A DNA stretch of 64,000 nucleotides from contig NZ_SBJH01000042.1 of NCBI RefSeq assembly GCF_004368405.1, forward strand, positions 186,001-250,000, in the 5' to 3' direction. Every line of letters starts with the position of its first letter. The stretch's first letter is position 1. This document shows, one piece after another, positions 1 through 8,386 of this stretch. The position numbers were made by a program, and so were the translations under genes. This DNA is from Olivibacter sp. XZL3 (GTDB taxonomy: Bacteria > Bacteroidota > Bacteroidia > Sphingobacteriales > Sphingobacteriaceae). The notes under the pieces are model-generated. The model was not told the DNA's origin. It saw only the letters and a program-made list of their open reading frames with translations, and did not search any database.

Positions 1-1093
1 CACCCTCCTGCAAAGTACCACTCACCTTAGAAACCAAGTGGATTACATGCGAATAAAACTGGGCCTCTTTAAACGATTTGACCTCCACATCCACACAATG
101 CCGACTCAAATCGTTTCTTGCCAAATCGACCAACATCACATGCTCAGCACTTTCTTTAGGATCATTTTTTAGCGCCTCTGCCACACGCAAATCCTCTGCC
201 GTATTTCCTGTTCTTTTGAAAGTACCCGCTATCGGATATATGGATGCTTCTTTTCCCTTGATGGTCAATTGCGCTTCGGGTGACGAACCGAATAATTTAA
301 AATTACCATAGTCGAAATAAAACAGATAGGGAGACGGGTTCACCGACCGTAAGCTTCGGTAAACGTTAAATTCGTCCCCTAAAAATGGACGGCTAAACGC
401 TCGGGAAGGAACGATCTGAAAAACATCTCCTCTAAAAATGTGTTCCTTCGTTTTCTCCACCAAGGCTTTATAGCCTTCATCGGTTTTATTCGAGCTTTCG
501 TCGCCATTCAGTTCAAATTTATACTCAGGGAAATTTTTGTTTTGTATAAGGTACTGAATCTTGCTCAACCCATCCTCCTCAGGCTCACCACAATAGTGCT
601 CAAACACATAAAGCTCATTACGAAAGTGATCAATGGCAATTACATAGCGATAGACATGATACTGCAGAAAAGGAATATTCCGCGCCTCGTCTACGGGCGT
701 TTCCAAGGTTATATCTTCAAAATGAGCTACGGTATCAAAAGTGAAATACCCGAATAGTCCGTTCGTGATAAACTTAAACTCCTCCGGTTTATCGGCCTTA
801 AAAGACTGACGGAATTGGGACACTTCCTCTCTTAAATTTATACTATCGGCGGGTTTACTGGATTTTTGTCCATCAGGAAAATACACTTCCAGTTGATTTT
901 CGTTGAGACTGATCCCCGCAATAGGCGAACAACAAACATAACTCATACTATTTTCGCGACTATGGTAATCAGAACTCTCCAACAGCAGACTATTCGGAAA
1001 CACATCCCTTAATCTTAAATATATACTAACCGGCGTGGTTGTGTCTGCCAATAATTTTTTAAATCTCGTTCGTAATTGATATGTGTCCGTCAT
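1..1093 (-). CDS. trpE: Anthranilate synthase component I (partial, 3' end beyond window)
   Basis: This is the first 364 codons of TrpE, which makes anthranilate from chorismate with the glutamine amidotransferase subunit, the first step of tryptophan synthesis. Seen: the N-terminal LLES motif near residue 40 (the family's tryptophan feedback site), then the chorismate-binding domain with FQIVPSRAFSRPF, NPSPYLFYFDY, GSSPEAQL, YPIAGTFKRTG and LVDLARNDLSRHC in the usual order. The reading frame runs off the left edge while still in the catalytic domain. The start ATG at 1093-1091 follows an intact attenuator (1126-1258). In this phylum trpE usually heads the trp operon, so more trp genes are expected to the left. 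Confidence 0.95.
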   Translation of the reverse strand, partial: MTDTYQLRTRFKKLLADTTTPVSIYLRLRDVFPNSLLLESSDYHSRENSMSYVCCSPIAGISLNENQLEVYFPDGQKSSKPADSINLREEVSQFRQSFKADKPEEFKFITNGLFGYFTFDTVAHFEDITLETPVDEARNIPFLQYHVYRYVIAIDHFRNELYVFEHYCGEPEEDGLSKIQYLIQNKNFPEYKFELNGDESSNKTDEGYKALVEKTKEHIFRGDVFQIVPSRAFSRPFLGDEFNVYRSLRSVNPSPYLFYFDYGNFKLFGSSPEAQLTIKGKEASIYPIAGTFKRTGNTAEDLRVAEALKNDPKESAEHVMLVDLARNDLSRHCVDVEVKSFKEAQFYSHVIHLVSKVSGTLQEG

Positions 1094-1125
1094 TATTTAT
1101 TAACCTTTTTGTAATCGTTAAGCAT

Positions 1126-1155
1126 AAAAAAACCCGACGTTATGCGCGTCGGGTT
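1126..1155 (-). terminator. trp attenuator terminator hairpin
   Basis: Read on the minus strand, AACCCGACG (1155-1147) pairs perfectly with CGTCGGGTT (1139-1131) around a 7-base loop and runs into seven T (1132-1126). It lies between the leader peptide and trpE, so it ends transcription before the structural gene when the antiterminator does not form. Confidence 0.9.
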
Positions 1156-1224
1156 ATAAGTTTAAGGCTTTGGTTGATCAATCTATGCCATTATATGTGC
1201 TCCCGGCGCTGTTCTTAACAGGCC
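1144..1224 (-). promoter_or_regulatory. trp attenuator: pause hairpin and antiterminator segments
   Basis: On the minus strand GGCCTGTT (1224-1217) pairs with AACAG-C-GCC (1213-1205) to form a hairpin whose 5' arm overlaps the third Trp codon. The segment GCGCCGGG (1209-1202) can instead pair with CCCG-AC-GCGC (1153-1144), which is the 5' arm of the terminator. A ribosome stalled on the Trp codons would cover the first arm and free the second segment to form this antiterminator. The three alternative pairings are seen in the sequence. The mechanism follows classical trp attenuation. Confidence 0.8.
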
Positions 1225-1258
1225 ACCACCAGTTGCGTATAGTAGTATTGATCGTCAT
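1178..1258 (-). CDS. trpL: trp operon leader peptide, 26 residues with WWW
   Basis: A short open frame, ATG at 1258-1256 to TGA at 1180-1178, encodes a 26-residue peptide with RNWWWP near its middle: three consecutive TGG codons at 1231-1223. It sits between a Bacteroidota-type promoter and a hairpin/terminator set upstream of trpE, so its role as a tryptophan-sensing leader peptide is well supported. Its start codon lies only eight bases after the -7 element, so the transcript has almost no 5' untranslated region. There is no homologous protein to recognise; the call rests on layout. Confidence 0.88.
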   Translation of the reverse strand: MTINTTIRNWWWPVKNSAGSTYNGID

Positions 1259-1265
1259 GATGAAG

Positions 1266-1296
1266 CAAACCTAATATAAAATTTTAATATTTCAAA
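1266..1296 (-). promoter_or_regulatory. trp promoter, Bacteroidota -33/-7 type
   Basis: On the minus strand TTTG (1296-1293), a 19-base AT-rich spacer and TAGGTTTG (1273-1266) match the Bacteroidota consensus TTTG-N19-TAnnTTTG exactly. Transcription should start near 1259-1262, at the leader ATG. Confidence 0.8.
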
Positions 1297-1333
1297 TTTT
1301 TATTCCAAAGTTAACACAAAATCAGTCAAGCGC

Positions 1334-1786
1334 TTAGATTCCCCAGAAAGAGATGAACCCCTTTCCTACCGCCATCTGGATAGCTATAAGTATCACAACG
1401 AGTGCAATGGTGTAAAACACGACAATGGCCTTATGTTTCGCAGATGATTCAATCGCTTTCTTAGATTTGGAGTGCCCAACGGTAATCAAAACAATCGCTA
1501 TCACCATCATGCTGATGTGCTCAACTGTCCAATACCTCAAATTAGCCGTTTTCATAACGGTGCTCATATCATTAAAGCTAACCATCGAACTCATTGTATA
1601 CAAAGCCAGGCCCACCAATAATTGAATGTGTGCGGAAATCAAGGTAAATAGATTCAATTTACGGTTGCCTTCGGTGTATGATTTTCTTCCTGTTAATCCG
1701 CTTATTGCTGAAATGATTGCTAATATTAACAATAGAAGAACCACATAACGTAGTCCTGAATGAAAATGTTTAAGTCCTGTATACAT
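1334..1786 (-). CDS. Small four-helix membrane protein (cytochrome b-like family)
   Basis: A 150-residue integral membrane protein with four predicted helices at about residues 13-32, 46-64, 88-106 and 119-139, with short charged loops (GRKSYTEGNRK, SKSKKAIESSAKHK). His residues lie in or near the helices (HFHSGLR at the N terminus, AHIQ, VEHISMM), a layout that led similar Bacteroidota proteins to be labelled cytochrome B. Haem binding is not shown here. It stands alone between the trp leader and the outer-membrane protein gene on the same strand. The function is unknown. Confidence 0.7.
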   Translation of the reverse strand: MYTGLKHFHSGLRYVVLLLLILAIISAISGLTGRKSYTEGNRKLNLFTLISAHIQLLVGLALYTMSSMVSFNDMSTVMKTANLRYWTVEHISMMVIAIVLITVGHSKSKKAIESSAKHKAIVVFYTIALVVILIAIQMAVGKGFISFWGI

Positions 1787-1824
1787 GTTGTTTAGTTTTT
1801 ATCCTCGGACAAAAATACATCTTT

Positions 1825-4305
1825 TTATTGCATTTCACCTGCGCCTGGAAAATCCTCTGAATTTTCTTCTTTTCGTTGCTCCTGATCTTGACCGGGATTC
1901 CGTGTGCCAAAGCGATAAGAGAAGGTCAACATCGCTCGAGGCCCTCTCATGAAATTACGCTCAAATTCACTAAAAAACTGTGCGGTTGTGCGGGTACCTC
2001 CAAAACGGGCCTTGTTAAAGATATTCTGTACGTTCAACATGATACTGCCCTTATCTTCCAATACAGACAGCTTGAGCCCCGCATCAGCGAAGAACATACT
2101 CCTAGACGTTCCCTGAGCCATCACACGTGGGGCCATATAATTCGCTCTTACTTGCGCTGTTAATCCTTTAGTGATCCTTCCGTTCCCCGTCAGGTTCGCA
2201 TCCCAGTTGAATCCGCTATTCGGATCGACACCATATTCTTCGCTCCCGCTGAACGACTGGTAGTTACCATTGAAGTTAGCCATAAAGTCGATATTTGGGT
2301 TCAATGTAAATTGCGAAATCAATTCAATGCCGGATGCGCGATTTTGACTGATATTACGGAATGTCGAATAGGTCACATTGGTTCCTGCGGCGGCTGAGTC
2401 AACGATCATTTCCACGACATCGTTCGTGATCCGATGATATATAGAAGACGTTAGATTCACCTTTCCCCACTGCTTGCTATAGGCTAGCTCCAAAGAGTGG
2501 ATATCTTCCGGTCGCAAATTCGGGTTTCCCTGCCGATAATTAACAGGGTCGGAAATATCCAGGAAAGGATTTACTTGCCAGCCTCTGGGCCTGTTTACAC
2601 GACGTGTATAACTTAATTGTAAGGAAGATCCTTCGGTTAACTCTTGCGTCAAATATATACTTGGATAAACACGGAAATAGTCGAGGCGGCCCCGCGTTGA
2701 TCGGTCTTCCGGGGCGACATTCGGATCGTAAGAAAGGTATTCGGTATTTAAATACGCTTGTTCAGCCCTTAACCCAACCTGATACCCGAATTTCTCAGTC
2801 AACTTATTCTGATAATTGCCATACAGCGCATGGACAATGTCATCCATATTAAAATCATTTGTCAAATCGTAATCCCGCTCGTATAACCCATTCGAGGTAT
2901 TTAAGGCATCCGACAATTGTTGCTCGTCGCTATAGCGGAGCGTTGTCCTATAACCTGCTTCGAGCTTTTGCTCTTTACTGAAAGGAAGCACATAATCTAC
3001 TTGGATATTAACATTTTTACCGTCTTCATAGGTGTCGTTAATACGACCGGGGTCGATCACAATAGATGGGTGGGTAGCCGTTTGCTCAAAGGTTTGTATA
3101 CCATCTTCCTTGCTTCTCCCGTAAGAGACGTTAGCGGTTAACTCTTCTCCTTCCCGTTTAAATTCCCGCTTAAAATCGAAGTTTACTTCATAACCCGTAT
3201 CGTCTTCGTTCTGGTTGGTGTACCGCGGACTGGTTCCGATTACGGAACCTAGCGAATCGTAATAGGTATAGAAAAGGTCTTCTCTACGCATATTGTCCCG
3301 TAAATTTAAGTTGGCAGAAAGTCCTAAGGTCGTTTTCTCCGTTGCAAAAAAATCGGCGCCTAAACGAACGGTATGGCTATTTCCCGTTCTGCCGTTATCG
3401 CTGGTATTATATACCCGGCTCCCATCATTGTACGTATTGTTATTAAAACCACTTCCCGGATTGTTTCTTCTTCTATAGTTATAGCTTCCGAAGTAATTAA
3501 ACTTGGAGTCGCGGTAGTTAAGGTCGAGCCCACCATTGTAATTGTTAAAAGAGCCGCCGCCCACACGCGCCATTCCATTGAATCCGGTACGGATATTTTT
3601 CTTTAGAATAATATTGACAATCCCTCCCTGTCCTTCCGGATCGTACTTGGAAGAAGGATTCGTCATCACTTCAATGCGCTGTATCGAATTTGCCGGTAAG
3701 GATTCTAACAAATTGTTGATATTACTGCCCGCTAGAGCCGACTGCTTTCCGTCGATCAAAATCCGAACATTGGTAGAACCTCGTAAACCTACATTCCCAT
3801 CCATGTCTACCGAAAGCGAAGGAACATTCGCTAACAACTCAGAAGCATTCCCGCCTGCGCTCACGATACTCTGTTCGGGATTAAACACCTTTCGATCGAT
3901 TCCCATTTGCATCGCAGGGGGGGTACCCTCGATCACCACTTCCCTAAGCATGGTGCTGGCAGAAGGACTTAGCTTGATGTTTCCCATCGCAACCGACTGT
4001 CCGCCATTTATACGAACTGACCGTTTTTCATAGGCATCATAGCCTACAAAGCTTACCCGTAGCATAAAAGTGCCAGCGGAAATTCCCGAAAAAGAAAACC
4101 GGCCTTGTTCATCGGTCTGTCCGCCTTTTACTGCTTGGTTCGTTTGCTGGTTCAGTAGCGTTACGCTCGCAAAATCGATCGGCTCATTCGTTACTGAGTC
4201 GACCACAACACCACTTATCTTTGCGTTGTCTTGCGCGTACAGGATGAGGGGACCTAGGCATAAGGTTAAGAAAAACACAATATTTCTTGCACATTGTAAC
4301 TTCAT
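1825..4305 (-). CDS. TonB-receptor-like outer membrane beta-barrel protein
   Basis: An 826-residue outer-membrane protein in the order signal peptide (residues 1-25, ending LILYAQ), carboxypeptidase-regulatory-like beta-sandwich (about 30-105, ISGVVVDSVTNEPIDFASV), plug-like domain (about 120-235, with LLANVPSLSVDMDGNVGLRG and PSSKYDPEGQGGIVNIILKK) and a long beta-barrel of the OMP_b-brl_3 type ending in aromatic-rich strands. The last 25 residues are acidic and Gln-rich, beyond the barrel. I chose ATG 4305 because the signal peptide begins there; an in-frame ATG at 4362 would add 19 residues with no signal features. There is no SusD partner beside it, so it is not a polysaccharide locus. The substrate is unknown. 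Confidence 0.88.
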   Translation of the reverse strand: MKLQCARNIVFFLTLCLGPLILYAQDNAKISGVVVDSVTNEPIDFASVTLLNQQTNQAVKGGQTDEQGRFSFSGISAGTFMLRVSFVGYDAYEKRSVRINGGQSVAMGNIKLSPSASTMLREVVIEGTPPAMQMGIDRKVFNPEQSIVSAGGNASELLANVPSLSVDMDGNVGLRGSTNVRILIDGKQSALAGSNINNLLESLPANSIQRIEVMTNPSSKYDPEGQGGIVNIILKKNIRTGFNGMARVGGGSFNNYNGGLDLNYRDSKFNYFGSYNYRRRNNPGSGFNNNTYNDGSRVYNTSDNGRTGNSHTVRLGADFFATEKTTLGLSANLNLRDNMRREDLFYTYYDSLGSVIGTSPRYTNQNEDDTGYEVNFDFKREFKREGEELTANVSYGRSKEDGIQTFEQTATHPSIVIDPGRINDTYEDGKNVNIQVDYVLPFSKEQKLEAGYRTTLRYSDEQQLSDALNTSNGLYERDYDLTNDFNMDDIVHALYGNYQNKLTEKFGYQVGLRAEQAYLNTEYLSYDPNVAPEDRSTRGRLDYFRVYPSIYLTQELTEGSSLQLSYTRRVNRPRGWQVNPFLDISDPVNYRQGNPNLRPEDIHSLELAYSKQWGKVNLTSSIYHRITNDVVEMIVDSAAAGTNVTYSTFRNISQNRASGIELISQFTLNPNIDFMANFNGNYQSFSGSEEYGVDPNSGFNWDANLTGNGRITKGLTAQVRANYMAPRVMAQGTSRSMFFADAGLKLSVLEDKGSIMLNVQNIFNKARFGGTRTTAQFFSEFERNFMRGPRAMLTFSYRFGTRNPGQDQEQRKEENSEDFPGAGEMQ

Positions 4306-4620
4306 TTGATCAATCTGTTTAGTTTTAGCTTTATCTGACGTCGTCAAAATTAACATTATCAATTAGTCTAAGACCTGTTTTTCAACAATAAGATTAACCC
4401 GTAACACCATTATTACAGTATATTTGTGGTAGCCCGGCGGCAGACCCTCCCAGAAATTCATATAGATATTTCACTTAGCAGCACCGGAACGGGTCAAGGT
4501 ACTTCGCTCGCTAAGTAATAAAGAAATAGCGAAGGGGGAAGCAGGCGCCAAAGGATTAAGTAAGGGGAAATGGGGCGGACAAGCCGGAAAAAGTAGCCGC
4601 ACGCTTAAGCAGGGGCCAAG
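4306..4620. other. Intergenic region with structured, repeat-like segment
   Basis: There is no gene in these 315 bases. The part next to the barrel-protein gene is AT-rich and should hold its promoter. A plus-strand -7-like TATATTTG lies at 4419-4426. From about 4430 to 4620 the sequence becomes GC- and purine-rich, with two overlapping possible helices: ACTTAGC (4473-4479) with GCTAAGT (4510-4516), and CTTCGCT (4502-4508) with AGCGAAG (4528-4534). These are either alternative or a pseudoknot. The segment shares blocks with the intergenic region near 37,323, so it may be an interspersed repeat. Confidence 0.5.
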
Positions 4621-4911
4621 CTATTCGATACTAACGGTCAGTCCTTCTTCCTTTAAGATTTTTCTATAAACATCCACCTCTGTATAAGTGCCTTCCAGCA
4701 CAGCGCACTTTCCTTCATTGTGCACTTTCCACGCTATTTTTTCAGCTTGATTTTCGCTGTAATCCAAATATTTCATCAAGCAATAAATCACATGGTCGAA
4801 TGTATTTATCTCGTCATTCCACAAGATCAATCGATGATACTCTTTAGTTCCTGCCAGAATTTCTTCCAGTGTAAAGGTTTCCTCTTGTACCTGCGTTTCA
4901 GCCATCTTCAT
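4621..4911 (-). CDS. clpS: ATP-dependent Clp protease adaptor ClpS
   Basis: A 96-residue protein of the family's usual size. ClpS binds the N-terminal domain of ClpA/ClpC and delivers N-degron substrates to the Clp protease in the cytoplasm. Seen: a flexible acidic N-terminal tail (about 1-22), then the compact core with LILWNDEINTFDHVIYCL, where NDEINTFDHV corresponds to the family's conserved substrate-pocket segment, followed by AEKIAWKVHNEGKCAVLEGTY, which matches the conserved helix and His-x-x-Gly strand. A second in-frame ATG two codons in could also be used. It is a single gene and its upstream 348 bases are non-coding. Confidence 0.93.
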   Translation of the reverse strand: MKMAETQVQEETFTLEEILAGTKEYHRLILWNDEINTFDHVIYCLMKYLDYSENQAEKIAWKVHNEGKCAVLEGTYTEVDVYRKILKEEGLTVSIE

Positions 4912-5259
4912 CTTTCGAGCGCTATCTTCATTTCAATTTGTTCGCTGAAAAGCCCTATTAGAAATAGGCGATTCTGCTACGTAAATTATTCTAAATTAAC
5001 TATGTGGATTCGTTTCGCAAAGCTAGACAAAGTTCGCCTGATATGCAAAAAATTCCTTTCAAAGCCTTAGGCCTACCTTCAATTCGCGATAAATGGCCTG
5101 CAATGCAACGCTTGTAGAAGACTTAGCAGCAAGCTATCAGATACGCTTTTCGGATATAGACCCATAAAAGGAAAAAGCTTCTATAAAGCGGCCAATAATT
5201 GGCGAAAAAAAATAACTTTGCGGTGTTAGAATGAAAAGAATATCCTCAAAATTTAAAAA
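4912..5259. promoter_or_regulatory. Divergent intergenic region between clpS and purD
   Basis: These 348 bases hold no gene that I can support. The only clear signal is a plus-strand -7 element TAACTTTG (5213-5220), which would start the purD transcript about 35 bases before its ATG. No good -33 element is placed at the right distance. The clpS-side promoter is not obvious. Confidence 0.5.
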
Positions 5260-6540
5260 ATGAATATTTTATTGATTGGTTCCGGGGGAAGAGAAAGTGC
5301 TTTTGCGTATAAGATTTCTCAAAGCCCATTGGCCTCCCAACTATTTATTGCCCCAGGAAACGCAGGAACTGGCGCCTATGGAAAGAACATAGACATAAAA
5401 GCTACCGATTTTGAAGCGTTGGGCTCATTTGCATTGGAGCATCATATCGAGCTTGTAGTGGTTGGCCCTGAGGAACCTTTGGTGAAAGGCATTCATGATT
5501 TCTTTTTGGAGAATGAGCAGTTACGAAATATTCCCGTAATTGGGCCGACAGCGGAAGGAGCTCAGCTAGAAGGGAGTAAAGACTTCTCAAAGCAATTCAT
5601 GCAACGCCATGGAATTCCTACTGCCGCTTCGCGCTCCTTTACAAAAGACACCTTAGAGGAAGGGCTGCAGTATTTGGAAACCCGATCGCTGCCCATCGTT
5701 TTAAAAGCCGACGGTTTAGCCGCCGGAAAGGGCGTATTAATCTGCTCGGACCTGTCAGAAGCAAAAGCAGAACTCCGTGCTATGTTGGCCGAAGCGAAAT
5801 TTGGTCAGGCCAGCAACAAGGTCGTTATAGAAGATTTCTTAAAAGGGATCGAATTGTCGGTTTTTGTCTTGACTGACGGTAAGGACTATAAAATTTTACC
5901 GTCAGCGAAAGACTATAAACGCATAGGGGAAGGAGATACGGGACTGAACACTGGAGGAATGGGATCTGTTTCACCGGTCCCTTTTGCCGATGCGGCTTTT
6001 TTAAGTAAAGTCGAAAATCAAATCATTAAGCCTACCATTGATGGCCTAAGAAAAGATAACATTCATTATAAAGGTTTCATTTTTATAGGATTAATGAACG
6101 ATAACGGTAATCCGTCTGTAGTAGAATACAACGTGCGGATGGGCGATCCGGAAACGGAGAGTGTCCTCATACGTATAGAAAGTGATTTTGTTGATTTGCT
6201 GTTGGGAGTGGCAGAAGAAAACTTGGCATCCAAAACCTTTCATGTGTCGGAAAAAACCGCCGCTACTGTCATGCTCGTGTCGGGCGGCTATCCCGGCAAA
6301 TACGAAAACGGCAAAGTAATCAGCGGACTCGAAAACGTGAAAGAATCTTTGCTTTTTCACGCCGGCACGGCACTTATTAACGAAGAAGTCCAAACCGCCG
6401 GAGGCAGGGTGTTAGCGGTAACCGCCCTAAAAGATAATTTACTGGAAGCACTTCAACAAGCTACCGCCGATGCCGGACGAATTTATTTCGAAGGAAAAAA
6501 CTTCAGACGGGATATAGGCTTTGATCTTATAAACTATTAA
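5260..6540 (+). CDS. purD: Phosphoribosylamine-glycine ligase (GARS)
   Basis: A 426-residue ATP-grasp enzyme that joins glycine to 5-phosphoribosylamine in the second step of purine synthesis. Seen: the N-terminal nucleotide-fold glycine motif IGSGGRESAF (about 6-15), VVGPEEPLV (about 67-75), the ATP-grasp core with PIVLKADGLAAGKGVLI (about 145-161), GLNTGGMGSVSPVPFAD, and VVEYNVRMGDPETE, which supplies metal-binding residues. The length matches the family. It is a monocistronic-looking gene; the hairpin at 6550-6578 follows its stop by ten bases. Confidence 0.96.
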   Translation: MNILLIGSGGRESAFAYKISQSPLASQLFIAPGNAGTGAYGKNIDIKATDFEALGSFALEHHIELVVVGPEEPLVKGIHDFFLENEQLRNIPVIGPTAEGAQLEGSKDFSKQFMQRHGIPTAASRSFTKDTLEEGLQYLETRSLPIVLKADGLAAGKGVLICSDLSEAKAELRAMLAEAKFGQASNKVVIEDFLKGIELSVFVLTDGKDYKILPSAKDYKRIGEGDTGLNTGGMGSVSPVPFADAAFLSKVENQIIKPTIDGLRKDNIHYKGFIFIGLMNDNGNPSVVEYNVRMGDPETESVLIRIESDFVDLLLGVAEENLASKTFHVSEKTAATVMLVSGGYPGKYENGKVISGLENVKESLLFHAGTALINEEVQTAGGRVLAVTALKDNLLEALQQATADAGRIYFEGKNFRRDIGFDLINY

Positions 6541-6549
6541 CGAAATATG

Positions 6550-6578
6550 CAGGTGCAATGCGAATGCTATTGCACTTG
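6550..6578 (+). terminator. Hairpin after purD
   Basis: CAGGTGCAAT (6550-6559) pairs with ATTGCACTTG (6569-6578), ten pairs with one wobble and a 9-base loop. Only a weak T content follows, so it may be a weak terminator or an mRNA-protecting 3' hairpin. Confidence 0.5.
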
Positions 6579-6759
6579 TATACACACCCACCCACCGCAC
6601 AGACTCCCTGTTCATTTTGTTCATTATCGATTCTATTCTAAGCACTTAGAAAAGGATTGGGTATTATTGCAACAACGAACCGTCGTTAACCGGCATCATT
6701 CAGTTGACAAGGGTTTTCTTATGAGCCATAAGAGTAACCTGTTTAAACCCTAAAAAAAA

Positions 6760-8289
6760 ATGAACATGAAGACACACTTTTTCAAAATCCTGTCCTTATC
6801 ATTTCTTTTCTCGGTGCTGTTTATACGGTGTGAAAAGCCAGCACCTGAACCTGAAAGCCAAATCGATGAAGAAGCTTTGCATACGGTCACCCTCAAACTC
6901 AAAGGGTTTACCAAGCGCATCACACCCCTTGCCGATCAATCCGCGATGAACTCCTCAAGGCTAATGACGACATCATCGTCAAATCGCATGTCCACGTCCG
7001 CATCAGAATCGGGGCCTGAAGAACAGCACCTTTATTTCTGGTCGTTTAACAACGACGATCTGGTACCGGAAATAGCCGTTGGGAGCGCAGCGCCCTCTCT
7101 AAGCTTTCAAGCGGTAGATACTTCGCCCAGCTTCACGGCAGGCTTCGGCCTGAGCCCCTATCCCGCAGGAAAAGCCCTCAGTTTACGCGGCTTACAAGCC
7201 TTAGTCATCACGATGCCGCTAAGCGGGGTAAGCCAAATAACGACACTCGCTTTTGACGTTGCAAGCTCGGGCACGGGGCCAAAAAACTTTAGGATCTATT
7301 CGTCAACAGACGATGGCACTACCTATCGCCCGCTGTCTGAAGATAATCAATTTTCTAACACCAAAGACAACACCAGAAACAGTTATGAGTTTGATCTATC
7401 CCAGCTTGGTGCCGTTCAGGCGGAGCGTCTAACAATCAAAATTGAACCTTTCGAAGGGGAAAGAGGTGAGGCGAACGACTATGATCAGAATAGAGGAACC
7501 TTTAAGCTCGATAACTTCCGGCTTTCTGGACTTTATAATGCAGAACATGCCGAGGAGCCGACGGATGACATCAGTAAAATTCAGTATTTTATCTTTAACG
7601 CAAACGACCATACATTCGCAGCCCAGGGCAATACCACATTTGATCCTTCAACCGATGGGATCGACTTGTCCTTTAAGCTACCCCGAGGCACCTATTATGG
7701 ATTTATTACATCCAATGTATCCAAAGCAGCGTTAGTGCTACCGCCAAGGATCGCACAGGCATCAGATCTTTATATTTCCAATAGCTTCGCCAATCATCAG
7801 GCACTAATTTTCGGCGCTCAAATCCCACACCTTGAGATCGATAATCACATCGAAGTTGACGCCGTACTGAAACGATATTTTAGTGAAATACGCTTCGAAT
7901 TTACGGACGGATATGATTTGTCTGAAGTACACAAGATTCGTATTAGTCCGGAGCACGAAGACTTCCTTTACGCTCCTTTCAACGCGCAGACAACGGAAAG
8001 ACAAGCGGCCTCAACCTTGGTGTTGCATCCCTCTTTTGACAGCAGCAACAAAAGCCTCAGTTTCCATCAGTTCATCGGTGATGTAAGCGACCCGGTACAT
8101 ATAGGCTATGTAGTGGATGTTTATAACGAAAATGACGAATTGTTAAGAACCTTTACCGTAACCGCATCCATAAAAAACAATGTCCAGCTATTGTTTAAAG
8201 GTGAACTCTTAACAGATGTGGACAGGAATAATCAGTTTCAAATCGAATGGAACCAGTTGTGGGATGAATCCTTAACGCAGACGTTTTAA
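6760..8289 (+). CDS. Secreted lipoprotein with jelly-roll-like and fimbrillin-like regions
   Basis: A 509-residue protein with a lipoprotein signal (FLFSVLFIRCEKP, lipidated Cys near residue 25) followed by a low-complexity Ser/Glu linker to about residue 88. Residues about 90-240 begin LYFWSFNNDDLVP and end TFKLDNFRLSGL, a beta-sandwich pattern often found in secreted Bacteroidota proteins, with FNNDDL at its start and KLDNFR near its end. The C-terminal half (about 250-500, with IQYFIFNANDHTF, YYGFITSN and repeated hydrophobic beta strands) resembles FimA/Mfa-type fimbrillin domains. That is an inference from pattern only. It probably sits on the cell surface. No neighbouring fimbrial assembly genes are present. 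Confidence 0.6.
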   Translation: MNMKTHFFKILSLSFLFSVLFIRCEKPAPEPESQIDEEALHTVTLKLKGFTKRITPLADQSAMNSSRLMTTSSSNRMSTSASESGPEEQHLYFWSFNNDDLVPEIAVGSAAPSLSFQAVDTSPSFTAGFGLSPYPAGKALSLRGLQALVITMPLSGVSQITTLAFDVASSGTGPKNFRIYSSTDDGTTYRPLSEDNQFSNTKDNTRNSYEFDLSQLGAVQAERLTIKIEPFEGERGEANDYDQNRGTFKLDNFRLSGLYNAEHAEEPTDDISKIQYFIFNANDHTFAAQGNTTFDPSTDGIDLSFKLPRGTYYGFITSNVSKAALVLPPRIAQASDLYISNSFANHQALIFGAQIPHLEIDNHIEVDAVLKRYFSEIRFEFTDGYDLSEVHKIRISPEHEDFLYAPFNAQTTERQAASTLVLHPSFDSSNKSLSFHQFIGDVSDPVHIGYVVDVYNENDELLRTFTVTASIKNNVQLLFKGELLTDVDRNNQFQIEWNQLWDESLTQTF

Positions 8290-8296
8290 AATATCA

Positions 8297-8352
8297 CTTG
8301 GCGGTCATATCGAGTGCATCGAATCGGGATACGGTCGATATGGCGCGCCAAG
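8297..8352. terminator. Bidirectional hairpin between convergent genes
   Basis: CTTGGCG-GT-CATATCG (8297-8312) pairs with CGATATG-GCG-CGCCAAG (8336-8352), two perfect 7-bp stems separated by a small internal loop. It lies between the lipoprotein gene and the convergent methyltransferase gene and can serve both. Confidence 0.65.
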
Positions 8353-8386
8353 AAAATGACTTGTTAACCAGCCACTGAAAATCCCA

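Noticed and set aside
4491-4550. SRP RNA, suggested by GGGTCAAGG and GGGGAAGCAG flanking a stem.
   Set aside because: The apical stem is far too long and the core GGUCAGG...GGAAGCAGCC arrangement is not kept; it fits better as an interspersed repeat.
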